Assembly: GCA_035516795.1 (NCBI GenBank)
Contig: DATIZX010000095.1
Location: 1 to 52,114, forward strand
DNA length: 52,114 bases
Direction: 5' to 3'
From: DATJBF01 sp035516795
Lineage (GTDB): Bacteria > Verrucomicrobiota > Verrucomicrobiia > Palsa-1439
Shown: piece after piece, positions 32,458-40,924 of the stretch
Layout: every line of letters starts with the position of its first letter
Numbering within the stretch: the stretch's first letter is position 1
Program-made: the position numbers and the translations under genes
The notes under the pieces: generated by a model
What the model saw: only the letters and a program-made list of their open reading frames with translations
Databases searched by the model: none
What the model was told of the DNA's origin: nothing

Positions 32458-32988
32458 ATGGAAACATGGAAGGAATTCGAGGCGAATGAGCTGACGCATA
32501 GCGCTGCGCATCATCTCCTTGCGATTTATGAACTCGGGCTTGAGTACGGCGGCTGGGCGCGCGTTTCCGACATTGCCAACGAACTCGGGATCACACGAGG
32601 CAGTGTGTCGATCAACCTACGGACGCTCAAGAAGCGCGGGTTCTTGGATACTGATGAGCGTCGGCTGGTCAAGCTTTCGGAGAAAGGGCAAAAAGCAGCG
32701 CAAGCCGTGATGGCGAAGAAAGCGGTGGTGAAGACTTTTCTTCGGGAAGTCCTCAACGTGCCGGAAGTGAATGCCGAAATCGACAGTTGCAAGATCGAGC
32801 ACCTGATCAGCCAACCGACCGGCGAACAACTCGTCCATTTCATGAGATTTCTGGTTTCGGAGGACCCACTGGCGAAGGAAGTATTGGCGCGGTTCAAACA
32901 GTTTCACGATCATTGTCCCGAAAGCAAGACCTGCGAGGTGTGCAACGGCCATTGCCTGATTGAGGAGTTGCAGCACGCCGGCCTATGA
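32458..32988 (+). CDS. DtxR/MntR-family metal-dependent transcriptional regulator
   Basis: A 176-residue protein with an N-terminal winged helix (ARVSDIANELGITRGSVSINLRTLKKRGFL, about 33-65), a dimerisation region (VVKTFLREVLNVPEVNAEIDSCKIEHLIS, the DtxR metal-binding and dimer helix with Cys, Glu and His candidates), and an unusual Cys/His-rich end (CPESKTCEVCNGHCLIEEL) with four Cys that could hold a metal or Fe-S centre. DtxR members repress iron or manganese genes with metal bound. It overlaps the ferritin-like gene by 4 bp, implying joint control of iron storage. No Shine-Dalgarno sequence; see the promoter entry. Confidence 0.87.
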   Translation: METWKEFEANELTHSAAHHLLAIYELGLEYGGWARVSDIANELGITRGSVSINLRTLKKRGFLDTDERRLVKLSEKGQKAAQAVMAKKAVVKTFLREVLNVPEVNAEIDSCKIEHLISQPTGEQLVHFMRFLVSEDPLAKEVLARFKQFHDHCPESKTCEVCNGHCLIEELQHAGL

Positions 32989-33404
32989 AGACCGACCGCA
33001 ACGAGATTGTCGAGGATTTGAACCGCCTGATGGCCGAAGAGCTGGAAGCGTTTCTCCGCTATTTTCAGATGCGTTACCGGCTGCGCGGAGTGGAGCGGCT
33101 GGCAGCAGAGAAGCTATTCGACGAAGGCACGCGGGAAACGCTGGAACACGCCGAAGCGATCGCCAAACAGATTCGCGCGTTGGGGCACATTCCTCAACTC
33201 AAGATTGGATTGGAGTTGCACGGCGGCCCGACCAATTTGCAGGAGGCGCTGGCGGAAATGCTTGAAGTGGAGCGGCAGGCTTTGGATGCGTACAAGGAGG
33301 TATTGCCGAGGGTGGCGGGCGACACCATGCTGGAAGATTTTATTCGCAAGCAAATCAGTGTGGAAACCGAGCACGTGCAGGAGATCGCAACTTTATTGGA
33401 ATGA
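32985..33404 (+). CDS. Ferritin-like/bacterioferritin-type diiron protein
   Basis: A 139-residue four-helix bundle with diiron ligands at the expected spacing: EELEAFLRYFQMRYR (Glu), ETLEHAEAIAKQI (ExxH), LEVERQALDAYKEVLP (Glu) and ISVETEHVQEI (ExxH). This is the bacterioferritin/ferritin-like pattern, slightly shorter than classical Bfr and without an obvious heme Met. It would oxidise and store Fe(II) or protect from peroxide. It starts within the stop codon of the DtxR-like regulator. Three consecutive hairpins follow its stop codon. Confidence 0.87.
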   Translation: MKTDRNEIVEDLNRLMAEELEAFLRYFQMRYRLRGVERLAAEKLFDEGTRETLEHAEAIAKQIRALGHIPQLKIGLELHGGPTNLQEALAEMLEVERQALDAYKEVLPRVAGDTMLEDFIRKQISVETEHVQEIATLLE

Positions 33405-33410
33405 AAAATC

Positions 33411-33540
33411 TGAGAGCTGCGAGCAGGTTGGCACGCCGCATCGCAGCTCTCAACGGAATCACGCCCGCAGGCGTGTTCACAAGTGAAAGCTAGAACCGGG
33501 CGGGTCGCTTTGCAATCTCAAATTGCAGGCACCCGGTTCT
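33411..33540 (+). ncRNA. Cluster of three hairpins, candidate structured leader RNA
   Basis: Stem 1: TGAGAGCTGCGA (33411-33422) with its complement at 33441-33452, 12 bp perfect. Stem 2: CACGCC/GGCGTG (33460-33465/33470-33475), tetraloop. Stem 3: AGAACCGGG (33492-33500) with CCCGGTTCT (33532-33540), enclosing TGCAAT/ATTGCA (33511-33516/33522-33527). The block fills the gap between the ferritin-like gene and the DUF6662-like gene. It matches no riboswitch I can recognise. It might be an attenuator, a terminator pair or a dispersed repeat. Confidence 0.5.
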
Positions 33541-33586
33541 TTCAAGAGCAACAGGAGACGCGTGCCAGTCTCGCAGGAGGGCTGAC

Positions 33587-34453
33587 ATGCAGGGCAGCAG
33601 ATGGCGTTGGATGACGATGGCAACGGCAGCAATTATTTACGGGACCGCACTCACGGCGCAGGCTGATGAGCAACTCTTCGGCTTTGTCCGCGGCGCCGAA
33701 ACTCTTCCGCAGGGGAGAAGCGAACTGTATCAGTTTGTGACGCTTCGGACCGGCAAAGCGGAAGGCACCTACTACGGCTACGATTTCGAGACCGAGGTCG
33801 AGCATGGGTTCACCGATCAGTTTCAAGCCAGCCTCTCCGTGGAACAGCGCTACATTGACAACTACGGCGTCAATGGAAACCGGGACGCCCTCGACGACAC
33901 TGATGCGTACCGTTTCGGCGGGGTAACCGCTTCGGGAAAATACCGCTTGTGGAGTCCGTTCAAAGACCCGTTGGGAGTCGCGCTGCGGCTCGAAGGCAGT
34001 TATCTATGGCATGACGAAGTGGATGGCTTGCCGGAGCACGAACGATACCTTGCGCCGGAAGTTGACCTGCAAAAGAACTTCTATGACGACACGCTGATCA
34101 CGGAACTGTGGTTCGGTTCCGAATGGGCGTGGGGCAAACAGCCGGCGGAACAATACCCGCGGGAACTCGCCGTCCAAGGGGGCTCGGGCATTTCTTATCG
34201 CTTCGCGCCGAACTGGTTCTTTGGCTTGGAAAACAAGGTTCGCGCGGAGTATCCATTATTCGATTTCGACCATTTCGAGCACGTGGTTGTCTACGCGGGA
34301 CCGAGTTTGCACTACAGTGCCCAACGCTGGTGGGCCACGATGACCTACGTGTATCAGGTGTGGGGTGATGGCGTGAATGAACCGCACGACGGCAAGACGT
34401 ACGCCGAGGAAACGAACCATCAAGTCCGCCTGAAAGTCGGCTTCAACTTCTAG
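33587..34453 (+). CDS. DUF6662-like exported beta-barrel protein
   Basis: GGAGGG precedes the ATG by 6 nt, and a signal peptide (WMTMATAAIIYGTALTAQA) is followed by DEQLFGFVRGAETLPQGRSELYQFVTLRTG, which I associate with the DUF6662 family. The 288-residue chain consists of amphipathic strands with Tyr/Trp/Phe and terminates in VGFNF, the outer-membrane barrel C-terminal Phe. It probably sits in the outer membrane. Placement before the FMN-binding, ApbE, cytochrome and FTR1 genes suggests a part in metal passage or assembly, though the function of the family is unknown. Confidence 0.75.
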   Translation: MQGSRWRWMTMATAAIIYGTALTAQADEQLFGFVRGAETLPQGRSELYQFVTLRTGKAEGTYYGYDFETEVEHGFTDQFQASLSVEQRYIDNYGVNGNRDALDDTDAYRFGGVTASGKYRLWSPFKDPLGVALRLEGSYLWHDEVDGLPEHERYLAPEVDLQKNFYDDTLITELWFGSEWAWGKQPAEQYPRELAVQGGSGISYRFAPNWFFGLENKVRAEYPLFDFDHFEHVVVYAGPSLHYSAQRWWATMTYVYQVWGDGVNEPHDGKTYAEETNHQVRLKVGFNF

Positions 34454-34458
34454 CCGCC

Positions 34459-34995
34459 ATGAACCGCATTCATTATCTTACAGCCAGCACGGCCATCATT
34501 GCCGTCGCGCCGTGCTATGCCACTGTCTATCACACTGTTGAGACCGCGCAGAAGGCGTGCTTTCCGGAAGCCACGGAGTTTGCCCCGGCGGACGTCAAGC
34601 TCACGAGGCAGCAAATGCGGGCGATTGAAAAGGACAGCGGCGTGCGCGTGCGGCTGGACACCCAGCGGGTCTGGCGCGCGACGAAACACGGCGAGTTCCT
34701 CGGCTGGTTCATCGTGGACGAAGTCCTTGGCAAACATCAATTCATCACGTGGGCGTTGGCGCTCAACATCGATGGCAGCGTCAAGAGCATCGAAGTGATG
34801 GACTATCGCGAAACCTACGGCTACGAAATCCGCAATGCCGACTGGCGCATGCAGTTCCTCGGCAAGCGGCCCGGCGCCCCCCTCAAGCTCGACGAGGACA
34901 TCAAAAACATCAGCGGCGCCACGCTCTCGTGCCGGCACATCACCGACGGTGTCAAACGTCTGCTCAGCTTTTATGAAATTGTGCTCAACCACTGA
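34459..34995 (+). CDS. FMN-binding-domain protein, exported (target of ApbE)
   Basis: A 178-residue protein with a signal peptide (residues 1-21, ending PCYA) and an FMN_bind domain: WFIVDEVLGKHQFITWALALN, then SIEVMDYRETYGYEIRNADW and DIKNISGATLSCRHITDGV. The SGAT motif has the Thr to which ApbE attaches FMN covalently through a phosphoester. The domain also has NISGAT spacing typical of NqrC/RnfG-like and related proteins. It lies 5 bp after the barrel gene and overlaps apbE by 23 bp, so donor and acceptor of the flavin are translated together. Confidence 0.87.
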   Translation: MNRIHYLTASTAIIAVAPCYATVYHTVETAQKACFPEATEFAPADVKLTRQQMRAIEKDSGVRVRLDTQRVWRATKHGEFLGWFIVDEVLGKHQFITWALALNIDGSVKSIEVMDYRETYGYEIRNADWRMQFLGKRPGAPLKLDEDIKNISGATLSCRHITDGVKRLLSFYEIVLNH

Positions 34996-35866
34996 CATCC
35001 GCCGCTGTCGTCCGTTGCTCGGCACGCTCGTTGAGGTCGCTGCATGGCACGCCGATCCAGCGCGGGCGCACGTCGCAGTCGACGCGGCCTTCGCCCAAAT
35101 TGAGTGCGTGCAGCGGTTGATGGGGTTTCACGATCCGCGGAGCGAGGTTTCTCATCTCAACCAATTCGCTGCGCGCCGGGCCATGCACGTCAGTGCTGAA
35201 ACCTGGCGCGTGCTGCAAGCCGCCTGCGAGCTCCACAAATGCACCGGCGGCGTGTTCGACGTAGCGGTCGCCCCCGAGTTGATGCGCTGGGGGCTGCTTC
35301 CACGTCACCTATTCGGCCGCGCGGATGTTGACGGCGACGGACGAACGAGCGACATCGTGTTGTTGCCGCACCAGAGAGTTCAGTTCTCACGACCGCTGCT
35401 GATCGATCTCGGCGGGCTGGCCAAGGGCTTCGCAGTGGACTGCGCCGTTGAAGCGCTCCAGGCCAGCGGGATCACCGCTGGACTTGTGAATGCCGGGGGA
35501 GATCTCCGGTGTTTCGGAGAACGGGAGCAACAGATTTGGGTCCGTCATCCGAAAATCTGCGGTCTGTTGGTCGCCCTGCCCGAATTGAAGAACGGCGCTC
35601 TCGCCACCTCAGCCAATTCCTACCAGCGGTGGCGCCGGCGGGGACGGACCATCTGCGCACACATCCACGGCTGGACTCGGCTTCCGTGTCTGCGGTCGTT
35701 TAGTGTGAGCGTACGGGCTCGTACATGCTTGATTGCGGACGCCTTAACCAAGGTCGTCCTCGCGCTCGGCGAAGCCGCGTCGGCTGTGCTGAAAGAGTAC
35801 AGCGCGATTTCGTACATCGTACCAGCCGACGGACGGATGACGTGTTGCGGGGAGGGCGCGGCATGA
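34973..35866 (+). CDS. apbE: FAD:protein FMN transferase
   Basis: The ATG at 34973 overlaps the FMN-binding gene by 23 bp. The 297-residue enzyme transfers FMN from FAD to a Thr of a partner. Motifs: CRPLLGTLVEV at the N-terminus, MGFHDPRSEVSHLNQFAA, CTGGVFDVAVAP, IDLGGLAKGFAVDCAVEAL, NAGGDLRCFGE, ALATSANSYQRW and a terminal IADALTKVVLAL with the Mg-binding Asp. No lipobox or signal peptide is evident, so it might work from the cytoplasm or be exported without a recognisable signal; ApbE usually is a lipoprotein or periplasmic. It overlaps the cytochrome gene (ATGA). Confidence 0.88.
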   Translation: MKLCSTTDIRRCRPLLGTLVEVAAWHADPARAHVAVDAAFAQIECVQRLMGFHDPRSEVSHLNQFAARRAMHVSAETWRVLQAACELHKCTGGVFDVAVAPELMRWGLLPRHLFGRADVDGDGRTSDIVLLPHQRVQFSRPLLIDLGGLAKGFAVDCAVEALQASGITAGLVNAGGDLRCFGEREQQIWVRHPKICGLLVALPELKNGALATSANSYQRWRRRGRTICAHIHGWTRLPCLRSFSVSVRARTCLIADALTKVVLALGEAASAVLKEYSAISYIVPADGRMTCCGEGAA

Positions 35867-36384
35867 TCGGCAACAACGTTCGTTTCAGTCCAAGAATGAA
35901 TCGCTGGTTCTATGGTGTGTTTGGCGCGCTCGTCGCCACGGGCGTGCTTTGGCTGCCAGTGCATTGGTTCGGCCCGGAGAACAGCGCGACCGGAACCTGG
36001 CTGATAAAGTTTCACGGCGCGGCGGCGATGGCGTCGCTGGTGGTGTTGGGTGCGTTGTTGCCGACCCACATGCAGCGTGCGTGGGGGCAGCGGCGCAACC
36101 GTCTGACTGCATTGGTGATGGTCTCGCTTTGTCTATCGCTCGTCGCCAGTGGTTATGGACTGTACTATTTTGGCGGGGAAGAGTTGCGAACAGCAACGAA
36201 TGCGTTTCACTGCATCGCCGGATGCGCTTTGCCGGCTGTATTAACGTGGCACATCGCAATAGGGCGGAGACGAGGACGGTCGTTTTCACGCCCTTCCGTC
36301 GCAGCGGTGCTTCAGAGGCCTTCCGAAGGCAGCGTGCCTCGCATGGCGAACTGCAAGGGGACAAAGGAGTTGGTGTTCAAATGA
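35863..36384 (+). CDS. b-type membrane cytochrome-like protein
   Basis: The 173-residue protein starts in the apbE stop codon. Four hydrophobic helices are visible: about 12-30, 43-60, 75-95 and 110-130. Histidines fall at positions suiting heme ligands: FHGAAAM (helix 2), LPTHMQRAW, NAFHCIAGCALPAVLTWH (helix 4). This is the plan of small heme-b membrane proteins (cytochrome b561/DUF4405-like) that hand electrons from quinol to an exported flavoprotein. The C-terminal ~35 residues, rich in Arg/Ser, are poorly structured. Confidence 0.7.
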   Translation: MIGNNVRFSPRMNRWFYGVFGALVATGVLWLPVHWFGPENSATGTWLIKFHGAAAMASLVVLGALLPTHMQRAWGQRRNRLTALVMVSLCLSLVASGYGLYYFGGEELRTATNAFHCIAGCALPAVLTWHIAIGRRRGRSFSRPSVAAVLQRPSEGSVPRMANCKGTKELVFK

Positions 36385-36524
36385 TAACCAAAGGCTTTGA
36401 CGTCCGGTGGAACGCGAAACGAAGGTGCAGATGAAAGATACAAGGAAATAAAATCGAGTGGTGAAGAGTTTGCCGGATTATCAGACTATTTGCATGGAGG
36501 AACCGAGAATGAATGGAGGAGACA

Positions 36525-37625
36525 ATGAATGCTGGTCGGCCATCTGATTGGGGCGAGCCCGTCGTCTGCGCGGCAGCTATTCCATCACGCACGACAATGT
36601 TCTTGGCCACTCCTGTTGTGCGCATTCTGTTACGAATTGTGCTGGTCATCGCCGCGCTCATTTTGGCCGGAGTTTTGGTGTGGCAAGGAATCACCGCTCA
36701 CGGCACTCCGGATCCAACAACTCCGCAAACCAGCGCAGCGGCGGCACGGCTCGATATAGGTGTCCTGGTTTTTCGCGAGGGTCTGGAATGCATTCTGGTT
36801 CTTTCCGCCATCACCGCCAGCATGGTCGGTCGCCAGAAAGTGTTTTGTCGCCCCGTGGCGCTGGGGGCGGCCTTCGGATTTGTGGCGACCATCATCACGT
36901 GGTTTGTGGCAGTGGGCATCGTTAGCAATCTGGCGGAGAATCTGCCGGCGCTCCACGTCCAGGCAGCCACGGGACTTCTGGCGATCATCGTCCTGCTCGT
37001 GGTTATGAATTGGTTTTTCCACAAGCTTTACTGGGGCGGTTGGATCTCGCTGCACACGAAGCGGAAAACGGAATTGCTCCGCGACGCCAGCAACGCTCAA
37101 ATCTCCCAATCTCGCCTGACGCGCGGACTTTGCCTGTTGGGGTTTGCCTCGCTTTATCGCGAAGGCTTCGAAGTGGTGCTGTTCCTGCAAAGCTACCGTC
37201 TCAAGCTGGGCACGCCAACGGTCCTGGAAGGCGCTCTCCTGGGGTTGTTTTTTACAGGCATTGTTGCCGTGCTCACTTTTCTGGCGCACCACCGGCTACC
37301 GTATCGGAAGATGCTGGTGCTGACGGGCATCCTGCTGGGAGTGGTGCTGCTGGTCATGGTCGGGGAACAGGTCCAAGAGATGCAACTTGCTCACTGGCTT
37401 CCCGCCACTCCCATCCCGGTTTTGGAAAACTTCATTCCAGGTTGGATGGGCATGTGGTTCGCAGTCTTTCCCACCGTGGAAACTCTGCTGGGCCAAGCAC
37501 TCGCTGCCGCGCTGGTTCTCGGCTGCTATTTTGCGCCCCGATTTCGACCGCCTCGCGTGGAATCGAAGGCCAAATTGTCCTTTCCCAATGCGTCACCGGT
37601 TTCGCAACCTCAATCGACAAAGTAA
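36525..37625 (+). CDS. FTR1-family high-affinity iron permease
   Basis: ATG 36525 follows GGAGGA, so I prefer it to ATG 36513. The 366-residue polytopic protein contains two REGxE iron motifs, FREGLECILVL and YREGFEVVLFL, each in a helix, as in Ftr1/EfeU transporters of ferric iron. Seven or more helices are predicted. There is no EfeO or EfeB partner; instead the neighbours are a flavoprotein, ApbE and a cytochrome, which could supply the redox step normally performed by a multicopper oxidase or peroxidase. The 3' end overlaps the convergent lutC by 16 bp. Confidence 0.9.
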   Translation: MNAGRPSDWGEPVVCAAAIPSRTTMFLATPVVRILLRIVLVIAALILAGVLVWQGITAHGTPDPTTPQTSAAAARLDIGVLVFREGLECILVLSAITASMVGRQKVFCRPVALGAAFGFVATIITWFVAVGIVSNLAENLPALHVQAATGLLAIIVLLVVMNWFFHKLYWGGWISLHTKRKTELLRDASNAQISQSRLTRGLCLLGFASLYREGFEVVLFLQSYRLKLGTPTVLEGALLGLFFTGIVAVLTFLAHHRLPYRKMLVLTGILLGVVLLVMVGEQVQEMQLAHWLPATPIPVLENFIPGWMGMWFAVFPTVETLLGQALAAALVLGCYFAPRFRPPRVESKAKLSFPNASPVSQPQSTK

Positions 37626-38179
37626 ACGGCGATCCGTTTCGGGCCGTGCGCACCCATAACCAGGATTTTCTCGATATCGGCGGTGCGGCTCGGCCCGGTA
37701 ATGAGCGACAAGGCGCTGGGCCAGTGCCCGCGGTAGCGTTCGCGTAACCACATGATTGCGGCGTCAAGGTCCGGGACAATTTGACTGCGATGGGCGATGA
37801 TCAGATGTGTTGGGGGAAGCACCGAAAGTGCTCGATCACCGGCCGAATGCGTCGACACAATGACAGAGCCCGTCTGCGCGACCAGGCAATCGCAACCGGT
37901 CACGCCAAGATCAGCGTCACGTATGCCAGCGTTGCCTGCGCCCACAAGCTCTTGAACAAGCGGGTTGCCGTCGGTGGCAATCCGCGTAAACCCCTTCAAG
38001 AATTGACCGAGGTTCTGGACAACTTCACCGGTGAGCGCCACAAATTCTTCTTTGAAGCGCACTTCCGAGTTCAGGACCGGCGGGAAAACAGAAGCATCTG
38101 TTGCGGGAGGCGGATGACGCGATTCCGATCGTAGTGCCGTTCGCACACGCGTGAGGATGTTCTCACGAGCCGCGTTCAT
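37610..38179 (-). CDS. lutC: LUD-domain protein, lactate utilisation subunit C
   Basis: ATG 38179 (MNAARENILTRVRTALRSES) is the family's usual start and overlaps lutB by 17 bp. The 189-residue LUD domain has DADLGVTGCDCLVAQTGSVIV, LPPTHLIIAHRSQIVPDLD and LITGPSRTADIEKILVMGAHGPKRIAVY, the last being the LutC/YkgG signature. LutABC oxidises L-lactate to pyruvate through Fe-S clusters. It is the last gene of the lut operon and converges with the iron permease gene. Confidence 0.92.
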   Translation of the reverse strand: MNAARENILTRVRTALRSESRHPPPATDASVFPPVLNSEVRFKEEFVALTGEVVQNLGQFLKGFTRIATDGNPLVQELVGAGNAGIRDADLGVTGCDCLVAQTGSVIVSTHSAGDRALSVLPPTHLIIAHRSQIVPDLDAAIMWLRERYRGHWPSALSLITGPSRTADIEKILVMGAHGPKRIAVYFVD

Positions 38180-39557
38180 GTCGCCTCCAGTAATCTTTGA
38201 AACTTTGGGCGGGTGCCTTGGGAAGTTCACGATTCGCGGTCCAAGGTCGCAAGAACTTCTGGGCAATCCCGAGCCGCAACGCGAGCCTGGCGGCTTTTCC
38301 GGCGACCGCATACCGCGGTGGAGATTGCATCGTCCAAAGCCAGGCGCGAAATAGAAGGCTCTGTCCGGTGCTGTCGAATTTGTGCTGGACGGCGTTGCGA
38401 CGGTTGTGGAGTAAATGATGATGCAGGTCGATTCGCACCGGGCAAACATCGGTGCAAGCGCCGCACAACGAACTGGCGTACGGCAGATGCGACCAGTCCC
38501 GCTCGTCCCGTAAATGCGGCGTGATCACCGAACCGATCGGGCCTTGATAAGTCGTGCCGTAAGCATGTCCACCAATGTTTCGATAAACGGGACAGATATT
38601 CAGGCAGGCGCCGCAACGAATGCAGTGCAGTGCATCGCGCTGCTCCACGTCCGCGAGAAGCCGCGTCCGGCCATTGTCGAGTAAGACGACATGGAACTCC
38701 TCGGGACCCAACGTTTCAGGGGATTGGCGCGGTCCGCCCACGAGCGAATTGTAAACGGTAACCGCCTGCCCGGTCCCGCTCGTCGAAAGCAACGGCCAGA
38801 GCAAGGCCAGGTCTTCGAGGCGTGGAATGAGTTTTTCGATGCCGACGACCGCGACATGAACGCGTGGCAATGAGAAACTTAGCCGGGCGTTTCCTTCGTT
38901 CTCGGTGATGGCAACCATGCCGGTATCGGCCACGGCGAAATTCGCGCCGGTAATCCCCATATCGGCTGCCATGAATTCGTGGCGTAGTCGAGCCCGGGCA
39001 ATCATCGTCAATTCCTCTGCGCTCTCGGTCAACGGCGTGCCGAGTTTCTCCTGAAAGGTGCGCGCGATGTCGGCTTTCGTCAGATGCATCACCGGGGTGA
39101 CGATGTGGTAGGGTGGTTCGCCACGCAGTTGGCAGATGTATTCTCCCAGGTCAGTTTCGATGACCCGAATTCCTTCCCCCTCCAAAGTTTGATTGAGATG
39201 GATTTCTTCGGTGGTCATCGATTTGGACTTGACGATCTTCTGAACGCCGTGCCGCTTCGCCAGCCCCAGGATGTAATCCCGAGCGTCCGCAGCGGTTTCA
39301 GCCCAGCAAACGCAGCCGCCATTCGCGAGCACGTTGCATTCGAATTGTTCGAGATAACGATCGAGATGATTGATCGCTTCCCATTTGATTGCGGCGGCCC
39401 GCGAGCGGGCGTTCGACCAATCGGAGAAACGTGCTTTGCCCCGGGCGACGGCTACATCGTAGGTGGTAATGTTCCTTTGAATGACCGCACGATGGTGAAG
39501 GTCGGCGGCCTTGGTGGCCGCGTCGAGTTTGAATCGCGTTAAAGTACCGGTTGTCAC
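38163..39557 (-). CDS. lutB: Iron-sulphur protein, lactate utilisation subunit B
   Basis: GTG 39557 overlaps the lutA stop (GTGA); GGAGG lies about 12 nt upstream. The 464-residue protein begins with a LUD domain (IKWEAINHLDRYLEQFECN, VKSKSMTTEEIHLNQ) and continues with two Cys clusters for [4Fe-4S] binding, CIRCGACLNICPVYR and CGACTDVCPVRID, then a helical tail. It forms the electron-transfer core of L-lactate oxidation together with LutA and LutC. Confidence 0.94.
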   Translation of the reverse strand: MTTGTLTRFKLDAATKAADLHHRAVIQRNITTYDVAVARGKARFSDWSNARSRAAAIKWEAINHLDRYLEQFECNVLANGGCVCWAETAADARDYILGLAKRHGVQKIVKSKSMTTEEIHLNQTLEGEGIRVIETDLGEYICQLRGEPPYHIVTPVMHLTKADIARTFQEKLGTPLTESAEELTMIARARLRHEFMAADMGITGANFAVADTGMVAITENEGNARLSFSLPRVHVAVVGIEKLIPRLEDLALLWPLLSTSGTGQAVTVYNSLVGGPRQSPETLGPEEFHVVLLDNGRTRLLADVEQRDALHCIRCGACLNICPVYRNIGGHAYGTTYQGPIGSVITPHLRDERDWSHLPYASSLCGACTDVCPVRIDLHHHLLHNRRNAVQHKFDSTGQSLLFRAWLWTMQSPPRYAVAGKAARLALRLGIAQKFLRPWTANRELPKAPAQSFKDYWRRHERGS

Positions 39558-40252
39558 GTCGCCGCCAGCACCTCCGCGAGAGAGATGGTCTTGATCGGCA
39601 AATTCTGACGCCGCAGGTAGCCGTCGATTTGCATGAGACAACTGGAATCACTTGAGACGACGTACTGGGCCTTCGTTTTCTCGATCGCCGCCACCTTCGC
39701 GTCGTCCATCGCACCGGAGATCATCGGGAATTTGACCGAAAACGTGCCGCCGAATCCGCAACAGGTTTCCGCCTGATCCATCTCGACGAGTTCCAGTCCC
39801 CGCACGTTGCGCAGCAACTGACGCGGTTCGTCCTTGAGGCGGAGTTCGCGCAGGGCGTGGCAGGCATCGTGATAGGTGACGCGCGCCGGGAATTGTGCGC
39901 CGACATCGGTAACGCGAAGTTTCCGGACCAGAAATTCGGAAAACTCGTATGTCTTGGAGGTGCAGAGCTCTTCCCTGCCCAGCAGTTCGGGATAAAAATT
40001 GCGCACCATCGCCGTACAAGATCCCGACGGACATATGATGGCGTCCGCGTCCGCAAAAATCTCACAGTAACGTTTCGCCAGCGAGCGTGCTTCGTCCCAG
40101 TACCCGGTGTTAAAGGCAGGTTGACCGCAACAGGTTTGTTCCGGGGGATAATACATATCGAGGTTCAACCTGCTGAGGACCTTGGTCATGGCAATGGCCA
40201 CGTTGGGGAATAATTGGTCGACAAAACAGGGAATGAAAAGGGCAACGCGCAT
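39554..40252 (-). CDS. lutA: CCG-domain Fe-S oxidoreductase, lactate utilisation subunit A
   Basis: The 232-residue protein has two CCG (cysteine-rich) modules: CFVDQLFPNVA, TCCGQPAFNTGYWDEA, CPSGSC in the first and YHDACHALREL, TCCGFGGTFSVKFP, DSSCLMQIDGYL in the second. This is the glycolate oxidase GlcF/heterodisulphide-reductase-like arrangement of LutA. First gene of the lutABC operon. The following 112 bp on its 5' side contain no gene. Confidence 0.94.
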   Translation of the reverse strand: MRVALFIPCFVDQLFPNVAIAMTKVLSRLNLDMYYPPEQTCCGQPAFNTGYWDEARSLAKRYCEIFADADAIICPSGSCTAMVRNFYPELLGREELCTSKTYEFSEFLVRKLRVTDVGAQFPARVTYHDACHALRELRLKDEPRQLLRNVRGLELVEMDQAETCCGFGGTFSVKFPMISGAMDDAKVAAIEKTKAQYVVSSDSSCLMQIDGYLRRQNLPIKTISLAEVLAAT

Positions 40253-40364
40253 CGGGCGGTGAAATTACGAACTCAGGGCGGGCGAAGCAAGCCGACAATT
40301 CGCCGGGCAACTGCGACTTGGTTGGGTGCGCACGAAGCGTGAATTCCCCGTCAGCAGCGCAACC

Positions 40365-40811
40365 CTAAATGGCGTGAGCGCGCATTTCGCGGACGGTGGT
40401 GATGTACTGCTGGAGCCGCTCCATGTGATCGGGGATATGCGCCGTTCGAAACAGGGCATGCACGCGGATCAGGAGTTCCTCGATCTTGAACGGTTTCCCG
40501 AGGTAATCGTCCGCTCCCGCCGCCATACACTCTTCCAGTCGGCCCCGCGAAGTGTGGCCCGTGATGATGATGATCGGAATATTCTGTGTGTCGGTGCCGG
40601 CCCGAATCGCCTTGCAAAAGGTCAGACCGTTCAGGTTGGGCATGTTGACATCCAGCAGAATCAAGTCGGGCTTCAGCGACAGAGTTTTTTGGAGCGCATC
40701 CTTGCCATCGACGGCGGTATAAACCGTCACGTTTTCGGTGGCGAGGATTCGTTCGAAGACCTCCCGCATTGCTGGGTCGTCATCCACAACCAAGACTTTG
40801 CGTTCGCTCAC
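40365..40811 (-). CDS. Stand-alone response regulator receiver protein
   Basis: A 148-residue single REC domain: VLVVDDDPAMREVFE, PDLILLDVNMPNLNG with the phospho-acceptor Asp, IIIITGHTSRG and YLGKPFKIEELL. A short helical tail (HMERLQQYITTVREMRAH) follows. No output domain and no kinase is seen. It lies upstream of and in line with lutABC, 112 bp away, and divergent from the Fur-box protease gene; a link to lactate metabolism is not shown. Confidence 0.88.
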   Translation of the reverse strand: MSERKVLVVDDDPAMREVFERILATENVTVYTAVDGKDALQKTLSLKPDLILLDVNMPNLNGLTFCKAIRAGTDTQNIPIIIITGHTSRGRLEECMAAGADDYLGKPFKIEELLIRVHALFRTAHIPDHMERLQQYITTVREMRAHAI

Positions 40812-40924
40812 AATCCTCGTCTATATCAATTCACCGGAATTCATGCAAGCTTCTTGAATCGAAGCTGATCTTTCATCACCGGTACTGCGGAAGCACCTCA
40901 TCTTTGCCAATCCATCGAGATAAT

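Noticed and set aside
35725..35862. N-terminal extension of the cytochrome-like protein.
   Set aside because: It runs within apbE in another frame; the ATG at 35863 overlaps the apbE stop in the usual ATGA way.
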